From Heliocidaris tuberculata (taxonomy: Eukaryota > Echinodermata > Echinoidea > Camarodonta > Echinometridae): 64,000 nucleotides of DNA. A program made the translations under genes and the position numbers. The notes under the pieces are model-generated. The model saw nothing but the letters and a program-made list of their open reading frames with translations. It made no database searches and was not told the DNA's origin. Positions within the stretch are counted from its first letter, which is position 1. Each line of letters starts with the position of its first letter. Below, in pieces: positions 42,417-48,783 of the stretch. The stretch spans positions 25,947,616 to 26,011,615 of the forward strand of contig CM046848.1 in the NCBI GenBank assembly GCA_025618425.1, read 5' to 3'.

Positions 42417-43695
42417 ACAATAATATGAAATTAAATGCGAGTAGTAAATGTATAATCAAAATAAGTTGAATATCAACCCATTATGGTTAAAAAAAAAAAT
42501 AATAATGACTTCCAAAAAGACACGTTTTAAATCTCTTGAATACTTCTAATTATACCGTCTTCTATTATAATATCCATTTGAGAGTAGGGCACATTCGGTT
42601 GATATCATAAATTCATATCGTCTAAAGCAGACGTAAACAAAGCTTTCACATTAATGTTATTAAAGGCTGATATTTCGTTTTAATCGATGATTACTGTACT
42701 TGAGTTCTTGGCAGAATTTCATTTTTAATTTAGCCATGAATAATTTTCAATAAAACTGAATCAATGAAATATGGATCGTTTTTAGTTTGCTTATTGTATT
42801 TTCCTTGATTTGTTTCAAACTACTCTTTGACAGCCGGCATTGAAGAACGCGCTTGAATAGTCTCTGACTAAACATCAATAAACAAATCTCTTTAAAATAA
42901 TTAAAAGGACGGACTGAATGCTCTTTTCATATACCATAAAGATATTGATGTGGCCGTTAAGTCATAAAAGTAATTCAATGGTAAAACACATATTGAAGAA
43001 AACTAATCTTAATAACTATTTCTGTTTTCCTCATTTCAAATGACTAATTACGTCATTTGTGTTTAGTGAGAAATTCCCCCATAAACGGATAAATGTCCGC
43101 ATTAATATTCTTACAATTTTTAGGGGACGTCAGGTATAAAGCATTACTGTGACCAGTATATTATGTAATATTGTCCTTACCCTTTCAACAAACCGTTTAG
43201 TTTAACTTGTGAAAATAAGGCATAATCATGATTTGAATAATTTTTAGTAAGAATATTTATAAACATACCATCAGCGCACATGAGGCCGCTGGGTGAGCCA
43301 TCTCTAACCGGCATGCCTCCCGTCCCATCCCCGAGGCCATGGTCGCCAAACCCGCTCACATCCTGCAGGTTTAGAAGATGAGACACGGAGAACCCACGAC
43401 CACCATTATGATGCTGATGATGATGGTGATGATGACCACCACCTAAACCCGTCGCTCCGAGAGCCGCCGCGGCGACGGCATCCGAGGGGGTGAGTCCGTT
43501 CACGTCGACGCCGCCGGCGTCGGGTTGTAAGGAGGCATCGGTCCGCTGGTGGAGCGCAAGCTGCTGATGCTGGTGTAAGCTGTGATGTGGGTTGTGTTGT
43601 GTGTGAGCTGATGCCGCCGACTGGTGAGGCTGCGACTGTGAGGTGGAGACGCCGAAACCTTCGGCGCCACCGTGCATTGAAGTGTCCATCATCAT
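12712..43695 (-). CDS. prrx: Prrx-family paired-like homeobox transcription factor (whole gene)
   Basis: Join of 43695-43269, 24625-24417 and 13059-12712, encoding 327 aa. In vertebrates, Prrx factors are nuclear regulators of mesenchyme and skeletal development. Seen here: a His/Gln/Ala-rich N-terminus (His run at about 88-96), FSVSHLL at 102-108 matching the Prrx N-terminal motif, the homeodomain at 167-226, an [10 protein letters not shown] segment, an Ala run, and a C-terminal OAR motif [11 protein letters not shown]. The homeodomain has Q50 with W48, F49, N51 and R53, and [10 protein letters not shown] follows as in Prrx rather than Drgx (RRAKWRK). The second intron falls between residues 46 and 47, a classic paired-class position. 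Vertebrate Prrx1 is about 245 aa; the extra length is in the low-complexity N-terminus. Splice sites are GT-AG and phases fit (1, then 0). Confidence 0.93.
13722..13781. repeat. GT dinucleotide repeat
   Basis: Two GT/GC-T runs separated by a short A-run. Confidence 0.85.
16620..16862 (+). mobile_element. LINE 3' end with AAATA-rich tail
   Basis: A T-rich untranslated segment leads to AGAGCTCTCTTGCAAAGCAG, TGCATAAAGAA and a tail of AAATAAATAAGT-type repeats. This layout is typical of the 3' UTR of invertebrate non-LTR elements. No coding part is attached. Confidence 0.5.
17010..17235. repeat. CT microsatellite with internal C-run
   Basis: Long CT arrays at about 17061-17118 and 17180-17222, separated by a poly-C run near 17168. 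They generate Ser/Leu-only frames. Confidence 0.9.
17320..17556. mobile_element. Foldback element with nested inverted repeats
   Basis: The outer arms pair GGTGCAAATTTACGAT (left) with ATCGTAAATTTACCCC (right), continuing outward into GAAAAAC/GTTTTTC. Inner arms pair GACGAAAAACTG with TAGTTTTTCGTT and CCCACTTTG with CAAGTGG. Two overlapping open frames here are by-products of the palindrome. Confidence 0.5.
17840..18065. repeat. Poly-G/poly-C bearing repeat fragment
   Basis: G-runs (about 17865 and 17920-17943) and a C-run (about 18046-18059) surround unique text including TTCTCTGACAAGCAA. The same text occurs inverted near 28830 (TTGCTTGTCAGAGAA), so this is a dispersed repeat, probably a relative of the hAT-like GGCGTA elements. 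Confidence 0.5.
18318..18690. repeat. GAG, GAT and GGT trinucleotide repeats
   Basis: A GAG tract (about 18318-18360) is followed by GAT and then GGT tracts (about 18553-18690), with T-rich and unique sequence between. Confidence 0.9.
19110..19385. promoter_or_regulatory. Possible intronic enhancer of Prrx
   Basis: A repeat-poor island with TTTTCACACCCC (T-box like), GGGATTAATTG (bicoid/Otx type), TTTGGCGGGA (E2F like) and ATTTAATTTA (homeodomain type) close together. Position inside a developmental gene's intron makes an enhancer plausible, but nothing in the sequence proves it. Confidence 0.25.
19585..19760 (+). mobile_element. tRNA-derived SINE
   Basis: The head has A-box-like CTTAGTGGTTAGATC and B-box GGGTTCGAAACC. 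The body continues with CCTTTTGGTAAAGGCAGTGATC, corresponding to the SINE at 11238-11454. The acceptor stem is not preserved, so it is not counted as a tRNA gene. Confidence 0.6.
20709..21421 (-). mobile_element. LINE 3' fragment: RT C-terminus plus 3' UTR
   Basis: From 21421 leftward the minus strand encodes [18 protein letters not shown], then [16 protein letters not shown], a C-terminal signature common in marine invertebrate LINE ORF2 proteins (TR..., IRYxGPxLWN). The frame then breaks. The 3' UTR runs to a TTGAATTGAA-type tail at 20709. The last about 200 bp are almost repeated at 59440-59634, indicating one family with recent activity. Confidence 0.7.
21846..21996. mobile_element. CCAAT hairpin MITE, copy 3 (TTACC stem type)
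   Basis: Left arm TGCATAAAACTTACCATTAACGGTAAC and right arm GTTACCATTAATGGTAAG then TTTTGTGCAACGGGGCCC are inverse of each other. The centre has GATTGGCTG (CAGCCAATC). The stem differs from copies 1, 2 and 5 but the ends and centre are the same type. Confidence 0.7.
22440..22550. repeat. Fragment of the TTAA repeat seen at 35831
   Basis: It shares TATCTAACATTTTAGCATGGTCG and the spaced blocks AGAATGTAAGAAG and CCCC with the left part of the element at 35831-36188. Both ends are decayed. Confidence 0.4.
23280..24055. mobile_element. TTAA-flanked foldback element (776 bp)
   Basis: TTAA stands at 23276-23279 and 24056-24059. The arms are inverted over about 170 bp (left from AGGAGAATGAAAC to GGGGGCTGCCATTTT; right its imperfect inverse ending CATTCTCCT). 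The core of about 430 bp is non-coding. A TTAA duplication is the mark of piggyBac-type insertion. No transposase is present, so it would be non-autonomous. Confidence 0.7.
24417..24625 (-). CDS. prrx: Prrx coding exon 2 (homeodomain helices 1-2)
   Basis: 209 nt; acceptor TTCTCAG|GA, donor CCAG|GTAAGG. It encodes [13 protein letters not shown], then a basic lead [12 protein letters not shown] and homeodomain residues 1-46, including the Prrx-like ERTHYPDAF loop-helix 2 segment and TEARVQ. The open frame starting with Met on this exon in another register is a shadow. Confidence 0.95.
25101..25412. mobile_element. Foldback element with ~100-bp arms, flanked by TA repeats
   Basis: The left arm (about 25101-25203) and right arm (about 25304-25412) are almost perfect inverses, from TAGCAAACAATT through CACCGCAAGACGTAAAATTTAC, TTTCGGTCACAGACC and ACTGAACACATTCAAAATAAT. 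The loop is AAT/GAT repeats plus a second copy of the inner arm block. A (TA)n tract lies on the right and a short one lies just left. Confidence 0.75.
25411..25476. repeat. TA dinucleotide repeat
   Basis: About 33 uninterrupted TA units next to the foldback element. Confidence 0.95.
25697..26094. mobile_element. MITE family B, copy 1 (~400 bp)
   Basis: The body matches 60566-60985 over nearly its whole length, including CTGCGATCCGATTTC, GAATAGTCATAC, GAGTCGTAGTGACGTCA and ATTTAATGCCAT.GCGATTTATTTC. The right end GTGCGGTGGCC corresponds to the terminal repeat of the better copy; the left end is degenerate. Not coding. Confidence 0.65.
26443..26493. repeat. CT dinucleotide repeat
   Basis: CT array followed by a short CTAT run. 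Confidence 0.9.
28694..28968. repeat. Poly-G/C and poly-T bearing repeat, hAT-like ends
   Basis: It starts CTCTAGCGTAGCCAAGGGGG and contains C-runs (about 28769, 28931), a T-run (about 28802-28826) and TTGCTTGTCAGAGAA shared inverted with 17.97 kb. The GCGTAGCCA start is like the GGCGTA-type ends of the element at 51440. Confidence 0.45.
29230..29690. promoter_or_regulatory. Possible intronic enhancer of Prrx
   Basis: Repeat-poor and CpG-containing, with several TAAT-type homeodomain sites (GTTAATAATTTT, AAAATTAATTTG, GCTTAATGC), CACGTCA and GGCGCGAAA. It differs clearly from the flanking AT-rich repeats. Function is inferred only. Confidence 0.25.
30001..30151. mobile_element. hAT-like MITE (GGGCGGATCC ends)
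   Basis: The left end GGGCGGATCCGGA and right end TCAGGATCCGCC are inverse. The interior is short and non-coding, with a CCCCC/GGGGG block near the right end. The ends are similar in style to the element at 30375. Confidence 0.5.
30375..30539. mobile_element. hAT-like MITE (CAGGRGCKGAT ends) with C-run
   Basis: It begins CAGGAGCGGATCCAGG and ends CCTGAATCAGCCCCTG, which are inverse with mismatches. TAATG occurs on both outer sides (30370-30374 and 30540-30544). A long C-run lies near the left end. Confidence 0.55.
31636..31760. repeat. CT-rich microsatellite
   Basis: CT arrays with TCC interruptions; the opposite strand gives Arg/Glu-rich frames that are not genes. Confidence 0.9.
31829..32152. 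mobile_element. CCCTTTCA piggyBac-like MITE, truncated copy
   Basis: The body is like that of the element at 59635-60041 (AACTTTTGATTCAGAGCCCT, GCAAAAATTTCTGCACACACT, TTGCCAATTTGAAGAAC) and it ends CCTGAAAGG followed by TTAA. The left end is shortened. Confidence 0.6.
32245..32432. mobile_element. CCCTTTCA-family partial copy, inverted
   Basis: Reverse-oriented relative of the copy just to its left: CTACAAGATTGTAATAAGTGG, GTAATGTCTTTGAAAACA, ATGTAACAAAAATTGACAC and GAATCAAAAGTTAT. Ends are missing. Together with 31829-32152 it makes a loose inverted pair. Confidence 0.5.
33238..33302 (+). repeat. tRNA-like fragment (probable SINE head)
   Basis: GCCTAGTGGTAGTGTTA resembles an A-box and GGTTCGAATCCCC is a good B-box, 40 bp apart. 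I cannot form a full acceptor stem, so I treat it as a decayed SINE head and not a tRNA gene. Confidence 0.4.
33345..33650 (-). repeat. Probable LINE 3' UTR fragment, antisense
   Basis: The minus strand is A/T-rich, with AAATAAATAAACA near its 3' side and no coding potential. The text AATTAAGAACAAAAA recurs near 63.57 kb, suggesting one dispersed family. Confidence 0.3.
35457..35826. mobile_element. TTAA-flanked MITE (AGGTAAAGTGG ends)
   Basis: It follows TTAA (35453-35456) and ends at TTAA (35827-35830). Left AGGTAAAGTGGAGTTCTGG is imperfectly inverse to right CCCAGAACTCAACCTTCTCT. Non-coding interior. It shares its right TTAA with the next element. Confidence 0.6.
35831..36188. mobile_element. 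TTAA-flanked MITE (AGGKACTRTVTAAC ends)
   Basis: Left AGGTACTGTGTAACATT is inverse to right ATGTTAGATAGTCCCT; TTAA stands on both sides (35827-35830 and 36189-36192). A fragment of the same family lies at about 22440. Non-coding. Confidence 0.6.
36880..37230. promoter_or_regulatory. Repeat-poor island, possible regulatory DNA
   Basis: Balanced base composition, CpGs, CTTTTAATTATCC homeodomain-type site, GTTTATAATC and no repeats. No gene. Weak case. Confidence 0.15.
37799..38004. mobile_element. CACTCT-type MITE with ACCCAATATTGG repeats
   Basis: The left end CACTCTAAATTACCCAATATTGG and right end CCTAATACTGGGTGGGTTCTTT then TTGAAAGTG are imperfect inverses. The palindrome ACCCAATATTGGGT recurs inside. 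It looks like a relative of the shorter element at 42118. Confidence 0.5.
38790..38960. promoter_or_regulatory. GC-richer island in Prrx intron 1
   Basis: Stands out from AT-rich neighbours, with CAACACGTGGTG (E-box), GGATTGATGAG, GGTTAATTGG and a CpG-rich GCCGCCGTGTCGG. No coding frame is supported. Possible enhancer. Confidence 0.25.
39953..40310. repeat. ATG/AAT-rich simple repeat region
   Basis: Degenerate ATGATA/AATAAT trinucleotide-like sequence. Confidence 0.8.
40443..40477. repeat. TA dinucleotide repeat
   Basis: Short TA run. Confidence 0.85.
41430..41750. repeat. AGT/AGC trinucleotide microsatellite
   Basis: Long AGT arrays with one AGC block and scattered interruptions; gives poly-Val, poly-Ala and poly-Tyr frames that are not genes. 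Confidence 0.95.
42118..42216. mobile_element. Short CACTCT-type palindromic MITE (~100 bp)
   Basis: ACTCTAAAAAGCG...TTGGGTAAAATTTTACCCC is followed by CCCAATTTGGGGTGAATTTTACCC...TTTTTTGGAGTG. Nearly the whole element is one inverted repeat. TA-rich flanks. Confidence 0.6.
42348..42412. repeat. CA repeat followed by TA repeat
   Basis: Compound dinucleotide microsatellite. Confidence 0.95.
43269..43695 (-). CDS. prrx: Prrx coding exon 1 (N-terminal)
   Basis: It encodes residues 1-142 plus one base of codon 143. It starts at a run of three ATG codons; an in-frame TAA lies three codons upstream (43707-43705), so translation cannot start further 5' on this exon. The protein is rich in His, Gln, Ala and Gly, with HHHHHHQHH near the end and the FSVSHLLNL motif at 102-110. 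The donor is GATG|GTATGT, phase 1. Confidence 0.9.
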
Positions 43696-44900
43696 TTTTA
43701 GTTTTTATGTAGTTGTCTCTCGTAATGTATCAAAAAATCTATGCAAATGATGCAAGAAAGCGCAGTAGATATCTCTGACAAGAAGTTGAATACCAACTTT
43801 AACTTTCTAATGCAGCATAGAGGTAATTATGAATGATAATTATATACCTATATTATATTCTTTCGAAACATATTGGTAATTCGAAACTATTTCGGCATAA
43901 ACATGAAAACTAGGTAGTGTGCATACTCCTTGAATTGTTTTCAGAAATTATCAATTTGGCGGCGTGGAGAATTATGATGAAAGAATACCTGTTCGTTTAT
44001 ATTTCTCTCAAAACTTTGTTAACATCATCCGAGAAAAAAAAATCTTGTCAAATTTATCATACTCGGTTTAAAAAGCAGTGAAGTCACTATAACAGTGTGT
44101 CATTTGACTTTCTCTTCTTGAAGACTTGAAGTTGGACGGAAAAAAATATAAACAAAAGTTACATAATCACGGAAAGCTGAACTGGCAATACGGCGTGTGA
44201 AATATCGTTTCCTTTGAACAAAACGATGATGAACTTGGATTTGTTGATGTCCCCGATCGCTGACCCCGAAAATCAGATGAATATCGTTTTGATTAAATTT
44301 GTGCAAATCTGATAAAAGCTATGATCAAATTTCGCTCGGTTCGAAATCCGTTCCTTCCGAAGTAGCGAATGCGAGCAGGACAGACTACAGATGATGGGGA
44401 GAGAGTGCGATAGAGAAAGAGAGAGGGAGGATTGAGCGACTAACTTTTGAGAAGAGTGATCCCAAAAAAGCGTTTAGCCTCTGACGCTAAGCGAGGAATT
44501 AAGGAGGATTTTGAAACACAGCCTTCGCGTCCGACCGGAGATGCTGATGAAGATTTTGACATGGAAGATGAATAGCGGGCTTTGCCACCAAGCAAAGAGG
44601 GCTTCTTTCAAAAATCCTACCCTTCCTTTTTTTTTTTCTTCTTGTTGCGAAGGCACTTGATGCGAGGCTAGACGTGACGAAACGACGACAGCGCGCGAGC
44701 GAGGTGAAAGTATAATTTGTCTATATGGGTGTAAGTTAGGCAGTGTCTGTCTTGCGCGAAAGCGGACACACATCCAGGCAAGGCTGGAGCTTTTAAGACT
44801 GGAGGTAGAAAGAAGATAGTGGGCTACTACAAAGAGAGCGATAAAGTAACTTTGATCTAAGAGAGTGGTAGAATATAAGAGAAAAATAAGTAGCAGTGGC
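43696..44900 (-). promoter_or_regulatory. Probable Prrx 5' leader and promoter region
   Basis: The first coding exon has no convincing acceptor close upstream of its ATG, so the leader may be contiguous. The region 44350-44720 is GC-richer with CpGs and pyrimidine tracts on the minus strand, which fits a start region. A weak TATA-like AAATTATAC lies near 44710. Start site and exon layout cannot be fixed from sequence. Confidence 0.3.
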
Positions 44901-45055
44901 GTATCCAGATGTTGATAAAGGGGAGGGGCGGAATCTTCCTCAGATGGGGAACCGGGGCGAGGTTGGGGGTAATCTGGACTGCCCCTTGTGCTGTAGAATA
45001 TGGCATGTATTTTTTCCATTGGCTTTCAAACGGGAGGGGGGGGGGGCGTACACTG
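44894..45055. mobile_element. hAT-like MITE (CAGTGGCGTA ends) with G-run
   Basis: It begins CAGTGGCGTATCCAG and ends GGCGTACACTG, inverse of each other over the outer bases. A G-run of about 11 adjoins the right end. No clear 8-bp duplication. It lies about 1.2 kb upstream of the Prrx start codon. Confidence 0.55.
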
Positions 45056-45499
45056 GCTTCACCATATCTGTGTAGTCGAGAGTTGTTTTCGCTGAGGAAG
45101 TGTTGATTTGCGATCACAAGCTTACTTTACATTGATTGTATGTCGATAATAAATTGCATCCGAAAACATTCTGAAGACTATATCTCTCTTACGACAAATG
45201 ATTAAAGAATTCTTCTTTTTTTTTTCTTTTGCACTCCTTTTTGCTTTTTCAGATAATTTGTTATTCGCCTTCTGTTGATAACAACATGAAAGTCTTTAAC
45301 TCGCACTTCCCCTCAGCGTTGATGCTCGCACACCATTGGTCGATACCATTCTTCATTTCGATGATGTAACATGACGTCAAGAGATGTTGGTCCAATCAAA
45401 TAGTATTATCGGTATTCTCTCGCCTATGCACTTGCTATAATTTGAAACGAGAGAGGGCAGCGTTGCGAGCCATGACACTGCGGTATATATATTTATTGG

Positions 45500-45558
45500 A
45501 ATTATTATTATCATCATCATCATTATTATTATTATTATTTTTATTGTTATTATTATTA

Positions 45559-45597
<39 letters not shown>

Positions 45598-45604
45598 ATT
45601 ATTA

Positions 45605-45641
<37 letters not shown>

Positions 45642-45642
45642 C

Positions 45643-45681
<39 letters not shown>

Positions 45682-45692
45682 TATTTATTTAT
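45500..45692. repeat. ATT trinucleotide microsatellite
   Basis: Long ATT array. Confidence 0.95.
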
Positions 45693-46324
45693 CTATGTCT
45701 TCTCCTCCTCACTCCCTCACTTTCTCATTGATCCAACCACTTAATTGTTAGCATTGTGTGTTTATTATTGCCACAGTACGGTTACAGAACTCCACTGATA
45801 CGAAATACTATAATAATGTAAAATAAAATCGAAGAATTGAAAATGCGCTGCATGTAGTTTATCCTATATATGTAAAGATGACAGTTTGATTTATCATGTA
45901 TACTATGGGTTATAAAGCAGCACCTTCACCTTTTTTCTTAACTATCTTTGAAAATCTTTATTCAGATTGCAGATTTTGCATTGTATTATTTGTTTTGAAT
46001 TTAATTATGTATTTTGTTTACAATATATGAAAAATAATGTCTCTCTGTACAATTTTCTTCAGTTGTCCGAATATCTGAATAAAGGCAAAAAAGCATTCAA
46101 AAAAAGGGGGAGGGGGGTATTGCCAGTGAATGCAGTGATTGTAATTATTAAAGAAAAACTTACATGACCACACAAGAACCTTTAAGTATTTGGGATGTGA
46201 ATCCTGGGATCCTGGCCCTCATGCCTTTCCTCCTTATTCTATTTTGTATCTTTTATCTACTACTCTGTAGCCGTATCTTTTTTTCTTTTTTATGGTGAAA
46301 TATACATGTAGAAAAATAGATAAA

Positions 46325-46580
46325 TAAATGATTAATGATAATGATGATGATGATGAGGAGGAGGAGGATGATAATAATGATAATAATAATAAGAAGAATA
46401 TCAATAGTAGTAGTAATAATAATAATAATGATAACAAGAATAATGAAGATGATGATGATAATGATAATAATAATGATGATAATAATAAAAATAATTATAA
46501 TACTGGTGATGATAATAACATTAATAACGACACTATGATAATAATACAAATAAAAACAATAATAACAATGATTAGTAAGT
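46325..46580. repeat. GAT/AAT-rich simple repeat
   Basis: Degenerate trinucleotide array. Confidence 0.9.
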
Positions 46581-47007
46581 ATATAATAATTATAACTCTG
46601 TTGCTTTTCTCCTTTGAATTCAAAATATAAAGTCCACAAAGTTTATATTCAAATTATAACAATTAAAACCCTAGGAAACGTTCATCTACTTTGTCATTCA
46701 TATAGGATAAGTATACTACTTTTATATTACTAGATAACCTTAGAAAGCTCTGAAATATTTCGAAAGAGTAATATAGACCTAACTGAAATACTAGAAAAGA
46801 GATACAACAAAGGAGCAAAACTTTACCGGAGAGTCTTTATAAAAAAAATTTAAAAAAAAAATTTCCACTTGCTTTCATTGAAACTAATAGTGTAATATAC
46901 TTTTAGACTACATTCTGAGAGATTCAATTTTCATTGTTCATTGCATTGTTCGAGGTAAAAATTGGTAAGAATTACCAGTGTTTACAGTATATTCATGGAT
47001 CCGTTCT

Positions 47008-47154
47008 GGGGCCCGTTGCACAAAACTTGCGTTCGAACGCAACTCAGGAAAATCAAACGCAACTTTATTTTCAGCCAATCAGAAGTGCGCATTAAGGACT
47101 TGCGTTTGATTTTTAGGAGTTGCGATCAAACGCAAGTTTTGTGCAACGGGCCCC
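47008..47154. mobile_element. CCAAT hairpin MITE, copy 4 (TTGCG stem type, near-perfect)
   Basis: GGGGCCCGTTGCACAAAACT and, beyond it, TTGCGTT are matched exactly by the inverse at the right end. Inner arms pair AACTCAGGAAAATCAAACGCAA with TTGCGTTTGATTTTTAGGAGTT. The loop contains CAGCCAATCAGAAG. Confidence 0.8.
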
Positions 47155-48050
47155 TGATGAAGCAAACAAAAAGTTACAAACTATGTGCACTTGATTCTCT
47201 CAAAAGATGCCACTAAAGCACTTCACTTGATAACCACGTGCAAAGTACTCTTAAAATCTACGTTTCAGCTGGAATCATTTTAAAGGCATTTGTACTAAAC
47301 CCTATAGAATACTAACCACAAATTAAACATTTTATTTTCATTAAGCTAGCAGATATTTTCTTGGTATGTGACTTCAAAATTAATCTGCTGATCACAAGCA
47401 GATGAAAATGTTTTTCCATTCCACAAGAGGGCGACATTAGGTTTAACACAGCGCCAAAGTGCAAGTAGAAGTTCACTCTTTAAAACGATAGCCTATGGAA
47501 AAATGGTAACAGTCGCAGTATTTAGGGAATGAAGTACTAAACGCATTCGTTAGGTGCCCTCCCTAAAAAAGGTAATTCAGGGGATGGGTAAGTTGGTAAT
47601 TTCCGTTGGTATGAAGTCTGCGTTCAGTCTGTTTAATGTCTTCAAAGTTATTCTATTACAAGCCTCATAAACAAGTTTTCAATATTATGGATTCGTAAAT
47701 GATGTGTTTATCATTCAATCCTTAGAATAAAAATACGTCATTACCGATTAAGCAATTTCACAAAACACATTTAATCGCAAAAATTTACAAAAGAATATAC
47801 ATAATATTCATAATTGCTTGACAAGTAAGGAGATAATTGATACAAATTAAGAAACTCATGAATGGAGACAAAATGACATCTACATCATACAAGCGTTATC
47901 ATACAATGTACTTCTCACATCAACATATATTACGTCTTATACAAACATGGGTTTGAAAATAAGCTTGACTACAGGTTTAAAAATCTAATTCAGATATATT
48001 TTGTGACCAAAATATAAATTTACCCCATCTAACGAAGTCCGTGATGATCA

Positions 48051-48176
48051 GGCCCCTGTTTCATAAAACTTGTCATCAATGACAAGTTGCAATAAGCTAC
48101 TGAAATCCTTGCATCTGATTGGCTGAGAGCAAATTTGTCGGTAAAAATCACTGACAAGACACTTGATGAACGCCCC
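48051..48176. mobile_element. CCAAT hairpin MITE, copy 5 (TTGTC stem type)
   Basis: Opposite orientation to copy 1: GGCCCCTGTTTCATAAAACT at left and CTGACAAGACACTTGATGAA then CGCCCC at right. The centre is TGATTGGCTGAGAGC. Shares long identical blocks with the copy at 5806. Confidence 0.75.
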
Positions 48177-48729
48177 ACTGTTCTGTAGTTTCTTGATCGA
48201 ATCATAACGAAATTAAACAATATAAACAATTCATGTAGCATAAATTTATAGTTTAAATCATTATTTTGGGCAGCATTCAAGAAAATATTTACGAGTAAAA
48301 ATGACCAAATATAAAGGTAATATGTTACACACATAATATTAACACACACATCATTGATAAAATAATACATGTATTGCTGTCTCTGAAGCTTATTGAAAAG
48401 AATTTCCTTTATCAAGGTTAAATGCCTTCATAGGGCAATATAAGTAGATTTAAATTTGAAATACATGTATTTAATCTCTATGTACTACTATTATTGCAAA
48501 AAAATGTGTTTTTTAAGATGTGAAATTATAGCCAGGACAGAAAAATATAACTATTATTGCATCACAAGGAAGGAAACATACCTTGATAGTAAAAGACTGA
48601 GATCTACCATGAAACAAAGTTCTCCAAAAAAAAAATGGATCATTTACTCTCAGTTATAATTGGACGTCAGACTGCGACATATCATTCATCCCCTCTCGTT
48701 GCCATGACAACCGTTTCCATGGATGTTGA

Positions 48730-48783
48730 TCAGGCCTCCGACCGTTCCATGGAGAAAGCAATCTCGGTGTTATTCGGCTTCCC
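48730..48783 (-). CDS. MAM/LDLa gene last exon: C-terminus
   Basis: 54 nt: [17 protein letters not shown] and stop TGA. Acceptor TTTTCTGCAG|GG. The call depends on the donor chosen for the previous exon; the other phase stops after four codons. Confidence 0.6.
   Translation of the reverse strand, partial: GKPNNTEIAFSMERSEA

Larger units (their letters stand above)
24626..43268 (-). other. Prrx intron 1 (18.6 kb)
   Basis: Phase-1 intron. I find no alternative coding exon. It carries foldback and TTAA elements, hAT-like MITEs, microsatellites and some repeat-poor islands, listed individually. Stretches without an entry (for example 27.4-28.6, 34.2-35.4 and 40.5-41.4 kb) are AT-rich with no recognisable feature. 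Confidence 0.8.
45056..48729. other. Intergenic spacer between the two genes
   Basis: No gene. It contains ATT and AAT microsatellites and two CCAAT hairpin MITEs, listed separately, plus the unmarked 3' UTR of the MAM/LDLa gene next to 48729. 47.2-48.0 kb has no recognisable feature. Confidence 0.7.

Noticed and set aside
43177..43268. Extension of Prrx exon 1 reading through past ADG
   Set aside because: The donor GATG|GTATGT joins in frame to the homeodomain exon; the read-through adds an AT-rich, Asn/Lys/Leu tail with no family match.
44474..45019. 181-codon minus-strand open frame upstream of Prrx
   Set aside because: No recognisable domain; composition follows local DNA, and it overlaps a hAT-like MITE at its start. 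It may be part of the Prrx leader, but coding is not supported.
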